Assembly: GCA_963745775.1 (NCBI GenBank)
Contig: CAVUYY010000019.1
Location: forward strand, 1 to 64,000
DNA: 64,000 bases
Source: Gaiellasilicea sp963745775
GTDB lineage: Bacteria > Actinomycetota > Thermoleophilia > Gaiellales > Gaiellaceae
Direction of reading: 5' to 3'
The position numbers were made by a program, and so were the translations under genes. Shown here one piece after another: positions 9,055-19,068 of the stretch. The notes under the pieces are model-generated. The model had not been told where the DNA came from and searched no databases. It was given only the letters and a program-made list of their open reading frames with translations. Each line of letters starts with the position of its first letter. Position 1 is the stretch's first letter.

Positions 9055-10380
9055 GTGGCCCTGGAGCTCGACGACATCCAGAGCGGCGCTCTGCACGAGC
9101 GGCCGAGCCCGTACGTCGGTGCCTATCTGCTGATTCGCGTGGACGACCGCGCGGCCGGTCGCGAGCTGGTGGGCCGGCTGCTCTCGGTCGTCGATTCCGG
9201 CCGGCCCACCGCCGATCCCGCCCACGACGCCTGGATCACCGCGGCCTTCACCTACCAGGGCTTGAAGGCGCTCGGCGTGCCGCAGGACTCGCTGGACAGC
9301 TTCGCCCCGGAGTTCCGCCAGGGAATGGCCGCGCGGGCAGCCGAGCTCGGCGACGTCGGCGAGAGCAACCCGGCCAACTGGGAGAAACCACTCGGGACGG
9401 CAGACGTCCACGTCGCCCTCGCGGCGCTGTCGCCCGACGCAGCCCGGCTGGAGGCGGTGCTCGAGCGGGCACGCAGGACATACGCCGAGCTGGCCGGGAT
9501 CGAGGTGATCTGGCGGCAGGACTGCTACCAGCTGCCGACGGGACGCACGTCCTTCGGCTTCAAGGACGGGATCGGTCAACCCGCCGTCGAGGGGAGCGGG
9601 ATCCCCGGCTCGAACCCCGGCGAGGCGCCGCTCAAGGCGGGCGAGATCATCCTCGGCTACCCGGACGAGACAGGCAGCCTGCCCCCGATGCCGACCCCGG
9701 AGGTGCTCGGGCGGAACGGCACCTACGTCGTCTTCCGCAAGCTGCACACGCGCGTCGCCGCGTACCGGAGCTATCTCCGCGAGCAGGCGGCGAGCCGCGA
9801 CGAGGAGGCGCTGCTGGGCGCCAAGATGGTGGGCCGCTGGCAGAGCGGCGCGCCCCTGGCGCTCTCCCCCGAGAGGGACGATCCCGAGCTCGGAGCGGAC
9901 GCGCAGCGGAACAACGACTTCCGCTACGGCGACGATCTGCGCGGCTTCAAGTGTCCGGCCGGGGCGCACGCGCGCCGCGCGAATCCGCGCGACGCTCTCG
10001 ACCACGAGGGCGGCGTCAACGTCCGTCTGCATCGGATGATCCGGCGCGGCACGAGCTACGGCCCGATGCTGCCCGACGGGGTGCTGGAGGACGACGGAGC
10101 CGACCGGGGGATCATCTTCGTCTTCGCCGGCGCGCATCCGAAGCGGCAGTTCGAGTTCGTCAAGACGCAGTGGCTGAACGACGGCATCTTCATCGGCGCC
10201 CCGAGCGAGAGCGACCCGCTCGTCGGGCCGACCGACGGCTCGGGGACGTTCACGATCCCGCAACGACCGATCCGCCGCCGGCTGCAGGCCCTGCCGCCGT
10301 TCGTGGTCACCCGCGGCGGCGAGTACTGCTTCGCCCCGGGCTTGCGCGCGATGCGCTGGCTCGCGGAGCTGGACACCTGA
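9055..10380 (+). CDS. DyP-type haem peroxidase
   Basis: 441 aa. The DyP signature GxxDG is present as GFKDG (168-172, catalytic Asp171), followed by IGQP. The proximal haem ligand is His305 in GAHARRANPRD, and the distal region LFVGAPSE-type is seen as GIFIGAPSE. Enzymes of this family use H2O2 to oxidise dyes, phenols and Mn. No Tat signal is seen from GTG 9055, so it is probably cytoplasmic or encapsulin-packaged, but no encapsulin gene is present here. It lies between the DUF4331 and crotonase genes in one operon-like run. Confidence 0.93.
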   Translation: MALELDDIQSGALHERPSPYVGAYLLIRVDDRAAGRELVGRLLSVVDSGRPTADPAHDAWITAAFTYQGLKALGVPQDSLDSFAPEFRQGMAARAAELGDVGESNPANWEKPLGTADVHVALAALSPDAARLEAVLERARRTYAELAGIEVIWRQDCYQLPTGRTSFGFKDGIGQPAVEGSGIPGSNPGEAPLKAGEIILGYPDETGSLPPMPTPEVLGRNGTYVVFRKLHTRVAAYRSYLREQAASRDEEALLGAKMVGRWQSGAPLALSPERDDPELGADAQRNNDFRYGDDLRGFKCPAGAHARRANPRDALDHEGGVNVRLHRMIRRGTSYGPMLPDGVLEDDGADRGIIFVFAGAHPKRQFEFVKTQWLNDGIFIGAPSESDPLVGPTDGSGTFTIPQRPIRRRLQALPPFVVTRGGEYCFAPGLRAMRWLAELDT

Positions 10381-10406
10381 CAGGCACGCAGCGAGGGAGG
10401 ACGGAC

Positions 10407-11270
10407 GTGGCAGAGACGACAAGCACAGACCGTTGGAAAGCGCTCGACTTCGCCGCGCCGCCGGCCGATGCCGTCGAGCCCGACGAGTCGGTGCTCGTGG
10501 AGTACAGCTCGGACGAGCGTGTGGCGGTGATCACGCTGAATCGGCCCCACGCGGACAACGCGATCACGACCGAGATGGGAGCCCGGCTGACCGAGATCCT
10601 GGAATCGATCGCGGTCCGCACCTCTCTCCGCGCCGTGATCCTCACCGGCGCGGGCGAGCGCGCGTTCTCCGTCGGCAGCGACCTGCGCCAGCGCAAGAAC
10701 ATGACGAAGGAGGACTGGCTGCGCCAGCGCCAGGACTTCGACCGCACGCTCTACACGATGCGGCAGCTGCGCAAGCCGATCTTCGCCGCGGTCAACGGGA
10801 TCGCGTACGGCGGTGGCTCCGAGCTGGCTCAGAGCACCGACTTCATCATCGCCTCCGACAACGCCACCTTCGGCCAGCCCGAAGCGATGATCGGCCTCGC
10901 AGCAGGCGGCGGCTCGCCGGTCTTCCTCCCGCGTCTGCTCCCACCCGGCAAGGCGCGCCAGATGCTGATGACCGGCGACCCGATCACCGCGCAGGAGGCC
11001 CACCGGCTCGGGATGGTCAACGAGCTCCATCCGCAGGGCGAGCTGATGGCCGCAGCTCATGCGATCGCGGCGAAGATCGCGAGCAACTCGCCGACAGCGG
11101 TTCAGGCGGTGAAGGGAGCCGTGCGGATGGGCGAGGGGCAGCCGATCGAGCAGGCGATCGCGATCATGATGGCGGCCCACTGGCGCTCGGCCGTCCACCC
11201 CGACCGGATCGAGGGGATCGGCGCCTTCAACGAAGGCCGAGACCCGACCTTCCAGGATTCCGACTACTGA
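10407..11270 (+). CDS. Enoyl-CoA hydratase/isomerase family protein (crotonase fold)
   Basis: 287 aa from GTG 10407, with GGGAGG six bases upstream. Crotonase landmarks are VAVITLNRPHADNAI, the first oxyanion segment GERAFSVGSDLRQRK, the second oxyanion Gly in IAYGGGSELAQSTD, and FGQPEAMIGLAAGGGS. The usual hydratase Glu pair is not clearly preserved (GQPEAMIGL in place of PELGLGL-type, and AGGGSPVFLPR). It may therefore be an isomerase, hydrolase or decarboxylase of an unknown acyl-CoA. It lies between the peroxidase and the molybdoenzyme. Confidence 0.85.
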   Translation: MAETTSTDRWKALDFAAPPADAVEPDESVLVEYSSDERVAVITLNRPHADNAITTEMGARLTEILESIAVRTSLRAVILTGAGERAFSVGSDLRQRKNMTKEDWLRQRQDFDRTLYTMRQLRKPIFAAVNGIAYGGGSELAQSTDFIIASDNATFGQPEAMIGLAAGGGSPVFLPRLLPPGKARQMLMTGDPITAQEAHRLGMVNELHPQGELMAAAHAIAAKIASNSPTAVQAVKGAVRMGEGQPIEQAIAIMMAAHWRSAVHPDRIEGIGAFNEGRDPTFQDSDY

Positions 11271-11299
11271 TGCACCGTCATCGGCAAGGAGGCTGAGGC

Positions 11300-12379
11300 A
11301 TGGCAGTGGCAGACGACCTCGAGCAGGACCGCGCCGCGCTCACGATGATCAACCCGGCGCCGTACAACGCAGAGGCGCCGCCCGAGGCGCTCTCGGCCGA
11401 CATCACCCCGGTCGCGCACCACTACGTCCGCAGCAACTTCGCCGTACCGACGTACGACGGCCGCCTGGAGATCGGCGGGGCCGTCGGAAACCCGACCACG
11501 TTGACGCTCGACGACCTGCGCCGGCTCCCGGCGGTCGAGCGGGCCGTCACGCTCGAGTGCGCCGGAAACGGACGACTCGCGACGCGGCCCTTGCCGATCG
11601 GCGAGCCCTGGGGCGACTACGCCGTCTCGACCGCGCGCTGGACCGGCGCCCGTCTCCGCGACGTCCTCGAGCAGGCGCAGCCGACGGCGGACGGCGTCGA
11701 GGTTCGCTTCGAAGGAGCCGACCACGGCCCGTACCACCTCGCGCCGGTCCTGGCGGACACCAACCGCGACGACCTGGCCTTCGTGCGCTCGCTCGCGCTG
11801 GAGCACGCAACCGATCCGGCGGCGGAGATCCTGATCGCCTACGAGATGAACGGCGAGCCGCTGACCCCCGACCACGGGGCCCCGTTCCGGCTGATCGTGC
11901 CGCACTGGTACGCCGTCGCCTCGGTCAAGTGGCTGAAGCGAATCGACGTGCTCACCGAGCCGTACTCCGGGGAGTTCCAGACCGGCCACTACATCTACGA
12001 GTGGCCCGATCGTCCGCACGAGCCGGTCGATCTGATGCGCGTTCGCGCCCGGATCACCGATCCGGCCCGCGGCACGATCATCGCGCCGGGTACCACCACC
12101 GTGCGCGGAAAGGCGTGGTCGGGCACAGGGCCGGTGACCGCAGTGGAGGTCAGCTTCACCGGCGAAGGTGAGTGGCACCGCGCGCAGCTCGAGCCCCCGA
12201 ACGACCCCTCCCAGTGGCAGGACTGGTCGCTCGAGTGGGAGGCAAGCGGCGTGGGCCGCCACAGCCTGCGCGCGCGCGCAACCGACGCGGCCGGCAACGT
12301 CCAGCCGGAGGTCCCGCCGTGGAATCGGCTCGGCTACGGAAACAACGCGATCGAGGTCTCGTACGTCGACGTCGCGTAG
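11300..12379 (+). CDS. Sulfite oxidase-like molybdopterin oxidoreductase
   Basis: 359 aa. An oxidoreductase molybdopterin domain (about 35-235) carries the Mo-ligand Cys87 in TLECAGNGR. Other family segments are DHGAPFRLIVPHWY and SVKWLKRIDV. A C-terminal Mo-co dimerisation domain (about 245-355, ARGTIIAPGTTTVRGKAWSG, WSLEWEA) follows, as in SorA and plant sulfite oxidase. No Tat signal is visible at the annotated start, so it is predicted cytoplasmic. It oxidises sulfite or a related substrate by a Mo(VI)/Mo(IV) cycle. An AAGGAGG ribosome site lies 6 bp upstream of ATG 11300. Confidence 0.9.
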   Translation: MAVADDLEQDRAALTMINPAPYNAEAPPEALSADITPVAHHYVRSNFAVPTYDGRLEIGGAVGNPTTLTLDDLRRLPAVERAVTLECAGNGRLATRPLPIGEPWGDYAVSTARWTGARLRDVLEQAQPTADGVEVRFEGADHGPYHLAPVLADTNRDDLAFVRSLALEHATDPAAEILIAYEMNGEPLTPDHGAPFRLIVPHWYAVASVKWLKRIDVLTEPYSGEFQTGHYIYEWPDRPHEPVDLMRVRARITDPARGTIIAPGTTTVRGKAWSGTGPVTAVEVSFTGEGEWHRAQLEPPNDPSQWQDWSLEWEASGVGRHSLRARATDAAGNVQPEVPPWNRLGYGNNAIEVSYVDVA

Positions 12380-12436
12380 CCCTCTGGATCGCTCCGCGGC
12401 TTGACCGGATGCGAGCAGCGCTCTAGCGTCGGGCGC

Positions 12437-13094
12437 GTGGAGCGGCGCGTGATCTGCATCTCGAGCCTCGACGGCGCCGGCGGCGACGAGGTCGGACGGC
12501 TCGTCGCCGACCGCGTCGGGCTGCGCCTGATCGACGAGGAGATCGTCGCGCGGGCCGCGCGCGAAGCCGGTGTCGCGAGCCACGTCGTAGCCGACGCGGA
12601 GGAGCGAAAGCCGCTCGTCGCGCGTGTGTTGAAGCAGGTTCTCACCGGCGGCCCCGGCGGCCACTCGGCACTCGGCGCCCTGCACGAGGGCAGTCACATT
12701 CACGACATCGCAGGCACGCACAGCGCTCAGAGCGACGACTTCCGAGGGCTCATCCGAACGGCGATCGAGGAAACCGCCACGGAGTGCGACTGCGTGATCG
12801 TCGCGCACGCGGCCTCCGTCGCGCTCTCGAAGCGAGCTGGAGCGGTGCGGGTGCTCGTCACGGCGTCTCCCGAGACCCGCGCGCGGCGCGATGGCGGAGG
12901 CGAAGGGAGTCGACGAGCGCGCGGCGGCGAAGCTCGTCGAGGAATCGGATGCCGGTCGCGCCGACTACCTGAAACGGTTCTACGGTCTGCGAGCGGAGCC
13001 GCCGACGCTCTACGACCTCGTCGTCAACACCGATCGGCTCTCGCTGGAGGAGGCCGCTCGGCTGATCGCCGAGACGACGACTTCCGCGCCCTGA
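12437..13094 (+). CDS. Cytidylate kinase-like family protein (frameshifted)
   Basis: About 218 aa across two frames. The N part from GTG 12437 (RRVICISSLDGAGGDEVGR, RLIDEEIVARAAREAG, DCVIVAHAASVALS) gives the degenerate P-loop and NMP-binding helices. The C part (AEAKGVDERAAAKLVEES, RADYLKRFYG, YDLVVNTDRLSLEEAA) is in another frame. Removing one base near 12888 (GATG instead of GTG) restores RRVAEAKGVDE. The family resembles CMP kinase but its substrate is uncertain. It is 57 bp after the molybdoenzyme gene and may be independent. Confidence 0.8.
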
Positions 13095-13103
13095 CCCAGC
13101 GAG

Positions 13104-14381
13104 CTAGAGCTGGAAGCGGTAGACGTGCACGTCGTGCGGGCCGAACCAGTCCCGGAAACCGCCGTTCGCGACGCTCACCGAGCGGAAGCTCTGCCGGCCG
13201 GCGCCGATCGGCGGCGGCGGCGGCTCCTGGACGTACTCGAAGAGAACCTGCCCGCCGCGCAGCGGCGACCCGTCGAGCTTCTTCGGGAGGCCGGTGAAGC
13301 CGACGCGCGAGGTGGCGCCGCCGCGGCGGGCCGCAATCAGGTAGAGGAAGCGCCCGTCACGGCGCGTGACGAGGTCGAGATCCTGCGCGGACGACTTGAC
13401 CGGAGGGCCCGCTGGGGCGACGAGTGCGGGCGCGACGGCGGTCGACGAGAGCTCCTCGAGCAGCGGCCGTAACGTCTGCTCCCAGAACGTCCAGTTCCAG
13501 CCGGCGCCCGCATCGACCGGCCGCGTGACCTGCGTCAGGTGGCCGCCGAAGAACATGAGCCCGCGCGCACCGCAGGCGATCGCCTGATAGGCCATGAAGC
13601 GCAGCTCGTGCAGCGTCGGGAAGCGCGGGACGACGTTCGGCTTCCGCGCGGAGGTGACGGTGCCGCTCCACGCGATCTGGAGCGTCATCCAGACCGGCTT
13701 GCCGCCGGCGGCACGCACCATCTTCCGCGTGACGTCGCCGACGACGGAGATGTCGCGATTGTCGAGGTCGGAGTGCTCGCCGGGCGGATAGGCGATCGGG
13801 AAGATGTCCGCCCCCGTGATGTCGAACGCCGGCCGATAGGGCGTCAGCTGGGCGACCGTGCTCCGCGGCGCCTGGATGATCACGAGCGGATGGTTCGGGT
13901 CGAGACGCTTCAGCCTCTGCAGTGCGCGAACGAGTCCCTCGGGACGGATCCAGTTCGCACCGCGGAACGGATTGCGCGGCTCGTCGACGCCCTTGTAGGC
14001 GCCGAGCCCGGGATGGTCTTTGAACGACGTCGCGATCCGGGAGAGGATCTGCGTGCGTGCTGCCGCTTGCGATCCGGCTGGAGCTCGGGCGGGCAGATCC
14101 GGCACGTCTCCGAGGTAGAGCCAGCAGTGGAGACCGTGTGCGGCTGCTGCATCGAGCTGCGCCCGCTCGGCGGCGAGCTGCTCGTCGAGCTGCCCGAGGG
14201 TCCAGTTGCCGCGACCGGTGCGGATGAAGCTCGCGCCGCCGTCGGCGAGCTCCTGGAACGCGGCCCTGCCGGCGGGCGTCGTCCCTCCGACGGGCGGCGG
14301 GTTCGAGAGCCCGAGCGGAAAGACCTTCTGCCCGGCGAGCCGGAGCGAGCCCGTCGCCCGGTCGATCGTTGCCCGACTCAT
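13104..14381 (-). CDS. Glycoside-hydrolase-like TIM-barrel protein
   Basis: 425 aa from ATG 14381; the longer open frame upstream has no homology character. The pattern is a (beta/alpha)8 barrel: FPLGLSNPPP, GASFIRTGRGNW, HGLHCWLYLGDV, GLGAYKGVDEPRNPF, FDITGADIFPIAYPP, GKPVWMTLQ, ACGARGLMFFGGHL. The acidic VDEP and the following strands match cellulase/beta-galactosidase-like hypothetical proteins. A C-terminal beta-domain ends HDVHVYRFQL. No signal peptide is seen, but the similar folds are often secreted. Substrate unknown. Confidence 0.7.
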   Translation of the reverse strand: MSRATIDRATGSLRLAGQKVFPLGLSNPPPVGGTTPAGRAAFQELADGGASFIRTGRGNWTLGQLDEQLAAERAQLDAAAAHGLHCWLYLGDVPDLPARAPAGSQAAARTQILSRIATSFKDHPGLGAYKGVDEPRNPFRGANWIRPEGLVRALQRLKRLDPNHPLVIIQAPRSTVAQLTPYRPAFDITGADIFPIAYPPGEHSDLDNRDISVVGDVTRKMVRAAGGKPVWMTLQIAWSGTVTSARKPNVVPRFPTLHELRFMAYQAIACGARGLMFFGGHLTQVTRPVDAGAGWNWTFWEQTLRPLLEELSSTAVAPALVAPAGPPVKSSAQDLDLVTRRDGRFLYLIAARRGGATSRVGFTGLPKKLDGSPLRGGQVLFEYVQEPPPPPIGAGRQSFRSVSVANGGFRDWFGPHDVHVYRFQL

Positions 14382-14478
14382 CCGGGCAGGGTTGCAGATC
14401 CCGCTGGAGCCGGGGACGCGCCGGATCTCCGCGCGCGCCCTCGGCTCCCCGCCGCTACGGAGCCGCAATCAGAGGAAA

Positions 14479-14979
14479 CTAGGCAATCCGTTGCACGGTC
14501 AGTCGCTCGCCGATCTCGCTGCCGCGAATGGTGCGGATGACGTTGCCGTTGAGATCGACGATCTCCACGACGTCCGTCGAACGGAAGGTGTTGAGGCTTT
14601 CCTCGAGGTGGATCGTCCGGTGCACCCTCTGGAGGCCGACAAACGCACCTGTCGGATCGAACCGGAAGAAGGTGAAGGACGAGGCGAACCGACGGTTTCC
14701 CGTGCGAATCCAGTCGCCGTGGGCGAGGCTGCGAAGTGCCGGCATCGCGACGGAGCTCGAGACCAGCAGCTCGCCACTCGGAAGGAACGTGTTGAGCGCC
14801 CGGAAGCTCGCAGCGACGCCCGGCGGAGGATCCTCGAGCGTCACGGTGGTCATCCAGGTGCCCGAGAGCTTCTGGCTCTTTGGGGCATTCTTGTCGGCCG
14901 CTGCGGAGATGCCTCCGGTGGCGACCAGGGCCGTGATCGCGGCCACGGCGGTTGCGACGATGACTGTTCTCCTGCTCAT
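14479..14979 (-). CDS. Secreted protein, unknown family
   Basis: 166 aa with a clear signal peptide (MSRRTVIVATAVAAITALVATGGISAAAD; cleavage likely after SAA). The mature part of about 138 aa is beta-rich: SGTWMTTVTLED, GELLVSSSVA, RRFASSFTFFRFD, VVEIVDLNGNVIRTIRG. It reads like a lipocalin-type or all-beta secreted domain. The ATG overlaps the stop of the DUF4242 gene by one base (TGATG), so both are probably translated from one message. No catalytic motif recognised. Confidence 0.75.
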   Translation of the reverse strand: MSRRTVIVATAVAAITALVATGGISAAADKNAPKSQKLSGTWMTTVTLEDPPPGVAASFRALNTFLPSGELLVSSSVAMPALRSLAHGDWIRTGNRRFASSFTFFRFDPTGAFVGLQRVHRTIHLEESLNTFRSTDVVEIVDLNGNVIRTIRGSEIGERLTVQRIA

Positions 14980-15314
14980 CAGCTTGACTTCCTTTCCGAC
15001 TCACACGGAGTCGAGATGGACGACGGGGCGTCCTCGGCGATCGCGGCGGAGATCCGCTCGAACGGGATCCCGGCGCGGGCGTAGGCCCCCCGGATGGCGT
15101 GTTCTGAGGCGGCTTCGAGAACGCAGAGAAACGACTCGTCGCGCGGGACGATCGTGGATCGGACGAAACGCACCGGCTCGCCTTCCCGCTCCAGCCCCGC
15201 AACCGTTTCGCGGACGAACACGACCATGCGTCGGAGCTCGTCGGCGTCGAGACCCGGCCGGTAGTGCTCGACGAGGTACGTCTGCCGTGCCTCTGCAACC
15301 GCTCGAAGTGCCAT
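14979..15314 (-). CDS. DUF4242 family protein
   Basis: 111 aa. Family features: TYLVEHYRPGLDADELRR, PVRFVRSTIVPRDESFLCVLEA and GIPFERI. These small ferredoxin-like proteins are frequent in actinobacteria; some are described as metal-binding, but no role is established. It lies immediately upstream of the secreted protein and 46 bp downstream of the 3' side of the LuxR gene's stop, all on the same strand. The start GTG 15314 gives the usual short N terminus. Confidence 0.8.
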   Translation of the reverse strand: MALRAVAEARQTYLVEHYRPGLDADELRRMVVFVRETVAGLEREGEPVRFVRSTIVPRDESFLCVLEAASEHAIRGAYARAGIPFERISAAIAEDAPSSISTPCESERKSS

Positions 15315-15360
15315 GACGCGACGCTAGGCCGGTGCAGCGCGCCAAACATCGGGCGTTTCC

Positions 15361-18141
15361 CTACGCCTGGGTCTCGACGTCCCTCGGCGCGCTCGCCATG
15401 GTCGCGCCGAGCTCGGCGCGGGATCGGATTCCGAGCTTGCGATAGACGCGGGAGAGATTGGCCTCGACCGTCTTCGGGCTCATGAAGGCGGCCGTCGCGA
15501 CCTCCCGGTTCGTCAGTCCTGTCGCGGCGAGCTCAGCAACGCGCAGCTCGGTCGCCGTCAGCTCGTGCGGTGGACGGTGGCGCAAGCCGACGCGCCCGAG
15601 CTCGGCCCGCGCGCGCTCGACCCACGCGGGGGCGCCGAGCTGTTCGAAGATGGCGAGCGCCTCCTGGAGCGTGCCTGCGGCGGCGCGCTTGTGGTTCGCC
15701 CGACGGTGCAGCCGGCCCTTGACGAGAAGGGTCGAGCCGAGCTCGAACGGGATCTGCGAGGCTGCGCCGAGATCGAGCGCCTCAATCGCCGCAAGCGCGC
15801 CGGCGACGTCTCCCTGCGCTGCGAGCACGAGCGCCCCTGCTCGCGGCAGGGTCGTCGAGATCCACAGCCGCGGGAACGCACAGCCACGCTCCTCGAGCCG
15901 CTCGAGAACCGTGTGAGCTCGTTCGAGCTCACCGAGTGCGAGGAGCGACTCGATGTGAAAGGGCTCGCTCCGATCGAGCGGGACTTCCCTGGCGCCGATC
16001 GACTCGACCAGCTCCCGCATCCGAATCAGCGCCTGATCTGCCGCCGCATCGTTCGCCGTCCGCGTACTCGACGAAGCCGAGCGTCGAGTACGACAGCGCC
16101 GCCCACCAGACTTGGTTCGCCTGCTCGAACTGCTCGATCAGGGGCGCAAGCGTGGTGCGGGCGCGCTCGGTTCTGCCTCTATGGGCATCGATCAGAGATC
16201 GGAACGCGAACCGCATCGCGATCGGACCGCGCGCCTCGGCTTGCACCAACGCGCTGCAGCCTTGCTCGATGTGCTGCTCGGCCAGCCCCCAGCGGCCGGC
16301 ACGGAGCTCGGCGAGGGCGAGATGGCCGAGCCGGTCTGCTCGCGCCGATTCCCGGCCATGCTCGCGGTACAACTCGTCCTCTTCGGCGAAACGTGTTCTG
16401 GCCGCAGCGAAATCGTCGGTGAAGTGGAACCAGAGCAGAGGGATGGGGTGCTTGTCGGCGACTCCGGCGCGCGCCTCCAGCTCGATCCCGCGCTCGAAGT
16501 GCTCGCGCCGCGACGGGCGTCCGAGCATCGTCTCGGCAAAGAAGCGGTCGATCAGAGCCGAGGCAACGAGCTCCGGTTCCCGCTCCTCGTCCAGCAACTG
16601 CAGAGCGGCCTCGGCGTGCTCCACCGTCCGCTCTGGATCGCGCAAAGCGTTGAACCTGGCGAGCGTCGCATAGATCCTGCCTCTGAGCTCATGGTCGTCG
16701 GGCACCGTCCTCAAGGCCTGCTCCAGGCGGTCGTTGGCCGAGTCCGCGGCCCCCTCGGACCAATCGATAGACGGCCACGCACAGCGACGCCTCCGCCCTC
16801 AGCGAGGGCTCAGCCTGCACCGCGGCCGCTTGCTCGGCGAGCGGTCGAGCCGCGACCCCTCCTCCCACCGTAAGCAGCGAAGTCGCCTGACCGAGCAACC
16901 GCCTGGCGAGGCCGTCCGGCTGATCCGCCGGCGTCAGTCGACATGCCGCCTCGAACAGCTCGGCCGCGGAATCCTGAGCGCCTCGCTGCGACGCCCGCTG
17001 CGCGGCCCGCTCGATCTCGGCGGCGAATTCCTCGTCGGCCTCATCCGTGCTGAGGGCGAGATGGCGTGCTCGCTCCTCGCTGTCACCGACGACCTCGGCG
17101 AGACGCCGATGCAGCTGTCGCCGTCGCTCGTGCGACACGGAGCCGTAGACGGCGGCCGCGAGCAGCGGGTGCGTGAACCTGATCCGCCCTCCGGCCGAGT
17201 CGAGCACGCCCGCCTCTTCGGCCTCGACGAGGCTCGCGCTCGCGTTCCCTTGTACAGCCAGGGTCAGAGCGACGTCAGTGGCGGTGGGGCGTGAGAGGGC
17301 TGCTGCGACGAGGACAACCTCCTGGGCCGGCGCTCGAGAGCGCGCGGACGCGCGCGGCCACGAGCTCGTGCAATGCGGATGGCACGGGCAGCGGCTCGCC
17401 GAACGCCCACTCCTCGGTTCGTCTCAGCGCTCGTCCGATCTCCAGGGCGAAGAAGGGATTCCCCCCGGAGGCGGCGGCGAGCCGCGCGAGAGTTGGACGC
17501 GCCAGGGACAGGTCGAGCCGAGCGCTGAGCATGTGGTGCAGCGACGCGAGCGAGAGCGGGCGGGGGACGACGCGCTCGAAGCGATCCTCCGGCAGTACGC
17601 GGTCGAGATCGAACGGCGCCGCGCCGCCGGGCTCTGCCCGCAGCGTCAGCAACAGACCGACCCGCGGCGGCAGGCGGCGAGCCGCATACTCCAGCACGCG
17701 CTCGGACGCCGGATCGAGCCACTGCACATCGTCGACCGCGACGAGCACCGGCTGCTCGGCCGCGAGCGCCGTCAGGATCCCGACGAACGCCGTCGCCGTC
17801 GTCCGGAGGTCAGCCGGCTCGTCGAGCTCAGTCAGAAGCAGGGCTGCCGCCAGGGCGCGCTCCTGCGGAACCGGCAGCGCCGAACGCGTCTCCTCGAAGA
17901 CGCCGCCGACGAGGTCGGCCAGAGCACCGTACGAGAGCTTCGCCTCCCGCTCGGCCGGCTGCGCGCACAGCGCCTTGTACGAACGGGCTTCGCCTTGTGC
18001 AATTGCCTCCAGCCAGACGGACGTCTTGCCGATCCCCGCCTCGCCTTCGACGCTGAGCGCGGCCGAACCGAGCGCCACCCGATCCAGAAAGCGCGTGACC
18101 GCATCGAGCTCCGCGTCGCGACCCACTATCGCGCTCGCCAA
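15361..18141 (-). CDS. Large LuxR-family regulator with AAA ATPase domain (three frame breaks)
   Basis: About 925 aa when four frame segments are joined. The N-terminal AAA domain (IVGRDAELDAVTRFL, Walker A GEAGIGKTSVW, Walker B VLVAVDDVQWLD) is followed by a long TPR-like helical region. The C-terminal LuxR HTH reads LTATELRVAELAATGLTNREVATAAFMSPKTVE, VYRKLGIRSRAEL. Breaks fall near 17310, 16750 and 16055. Start TTG 18141 has GGAGGGAG at proper spacing. This ATP-dependent regulator class responds to unknown ligands. Three breaks in one gene make real inactivation possible, though the HTH is well preserved. Confidence 0.85.
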
Positions 18142-18174
18142 CCCACTCCCTCCGTCGGGCCGATTGTACGGCGC

Positions 18175-18992
18175 TCAGGACGTGGCGCCAGCAGGGTAGG
18201 AGCCGAAGACCACGAGCCGTCGCGTTGCAGAGCGCGCCTCGGCGAGCGCCGCGTGCACCTCCTCGTCGAGCGGGTGGCCGGCGAGGACGGCATCGAAGCG
18301 GGACCGCCACGCCGAGCGCGGAATCGGTCTGGAGACGAGCTGGAGCAGGTCGATCCCGTGCCGCGCGAACGGCTCGAGCGCCCGGTGCAGCGCGCCCGGC
18401 TGATGGTCGGTCACGAAGGAGAACGCAGTCCGGAAGGCGACGCCGTGCTATTCGACCCGCGTCCACGTCGCGATCGAGACGAAGCGCGTCGATGCGTCCG
18501 GGTGGTCGCCGACGTCCGCCTCGAGCACCGTCAGCCCGTAGAGCTCGGCCGCCCGCTCGCTAGCGATCGCCGCCTCCCACGCGGCGCCGCTCTCGGCCAC
18601 GTGCTTCGCCGCGTGGCCGTGTCGGCATCGCGATCACGTCGCTCGGGGAAGGCGAGCCAGGAGCTGCCGGCACTGATCGAGCGCCATCGGGTGCGAGAGA
18701 GGACCCGCACGTCCGCCGCGGCAAGCGGCCCCGCAGCGAGGAGGTGCCGGATCGGGAGCACGACCTGGCCCACGATCGAGAGCGGCGACTCCCACAGCAG
18801 GTCGTGGGTCTCGTTGACCGGGCCGACGAGCGAGCTCTCGATCGGCAGCACGCCGTACTCGACCTCACGCGCCGCCACCGCTTCTGCGACCGCGCGAAAC
18901 GACGGCAGCGGCAGCGTCGCCTCGCCCGGGAAGAGCGCACCGCAGGCGACCGCGCTATGCGCGCCCTCACGCCCCGGATACGCAATCGCCAT
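18175..18992 (-). pseudogene. pheA: Prephenate dehydratase, decayed
   Basis: The start MAIAYPGREGAHSAV and segments VEYGVLPIESSLVGPVNETHD, TRFVSIATWTRVE and the ACT-domain-like end (FRTAFSFVTDHQPGALHRAL, HGIDLLQLVSRPIP) identify PheA, which makes phenylpyruvate for phenylalanine synthesis. The reading frame is broken near 18690 and again near 18630, and an in-frame TAG (18448-18450) separates TWTRVE from HGVAFRT. The ESRP motif region is present as VSRPIPRSAWRSRF. A frameshift plus an in-frame stop is stronger evidence of decay than single indels elsewhere. A functional copy would be expected elsewhere. Confidence 0.8.
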
Positions 18993-19026
18993 CGCCATTC
19001 GCTGGAGCGGAGCGTAGGAGAACACG

Positions 19027-19059
19027 AGGGGTGCGCGGGCAAGCTGCCCGCGCACCCCT
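19027..19059 (-). terminator. Strong stem-loop after the Ig-like secreted protein gene
   Basis: A perfect 14-bp stem (19027-19040 with 19046-19059) and a 5-nt loop, beginning 10 bp after the stop codon at 19069. No T-run follows, as is common in high-G+C actinobacteria. It separates the secreted-protein gene from pheA. Confidence 0.75.
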
Positions 19060-19068
19060 TGGCGGTAC

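Noticed and set aside
12880..12900. Programmed ribosomal frameshifting as the cause of the frame breaks
   Set aside because: No slippery heptamers or downstream pseudoknots recur at the breaks, and they occur in unrelated genes that are not frameshifted in other bacteria.
18448..18450. In-frame TAG in pheA as pyrrolysine or read-through
   Set aside because: The gene is also broken by indels, the expected residue is not at an active site, and no pyrrolysine machinery is present.
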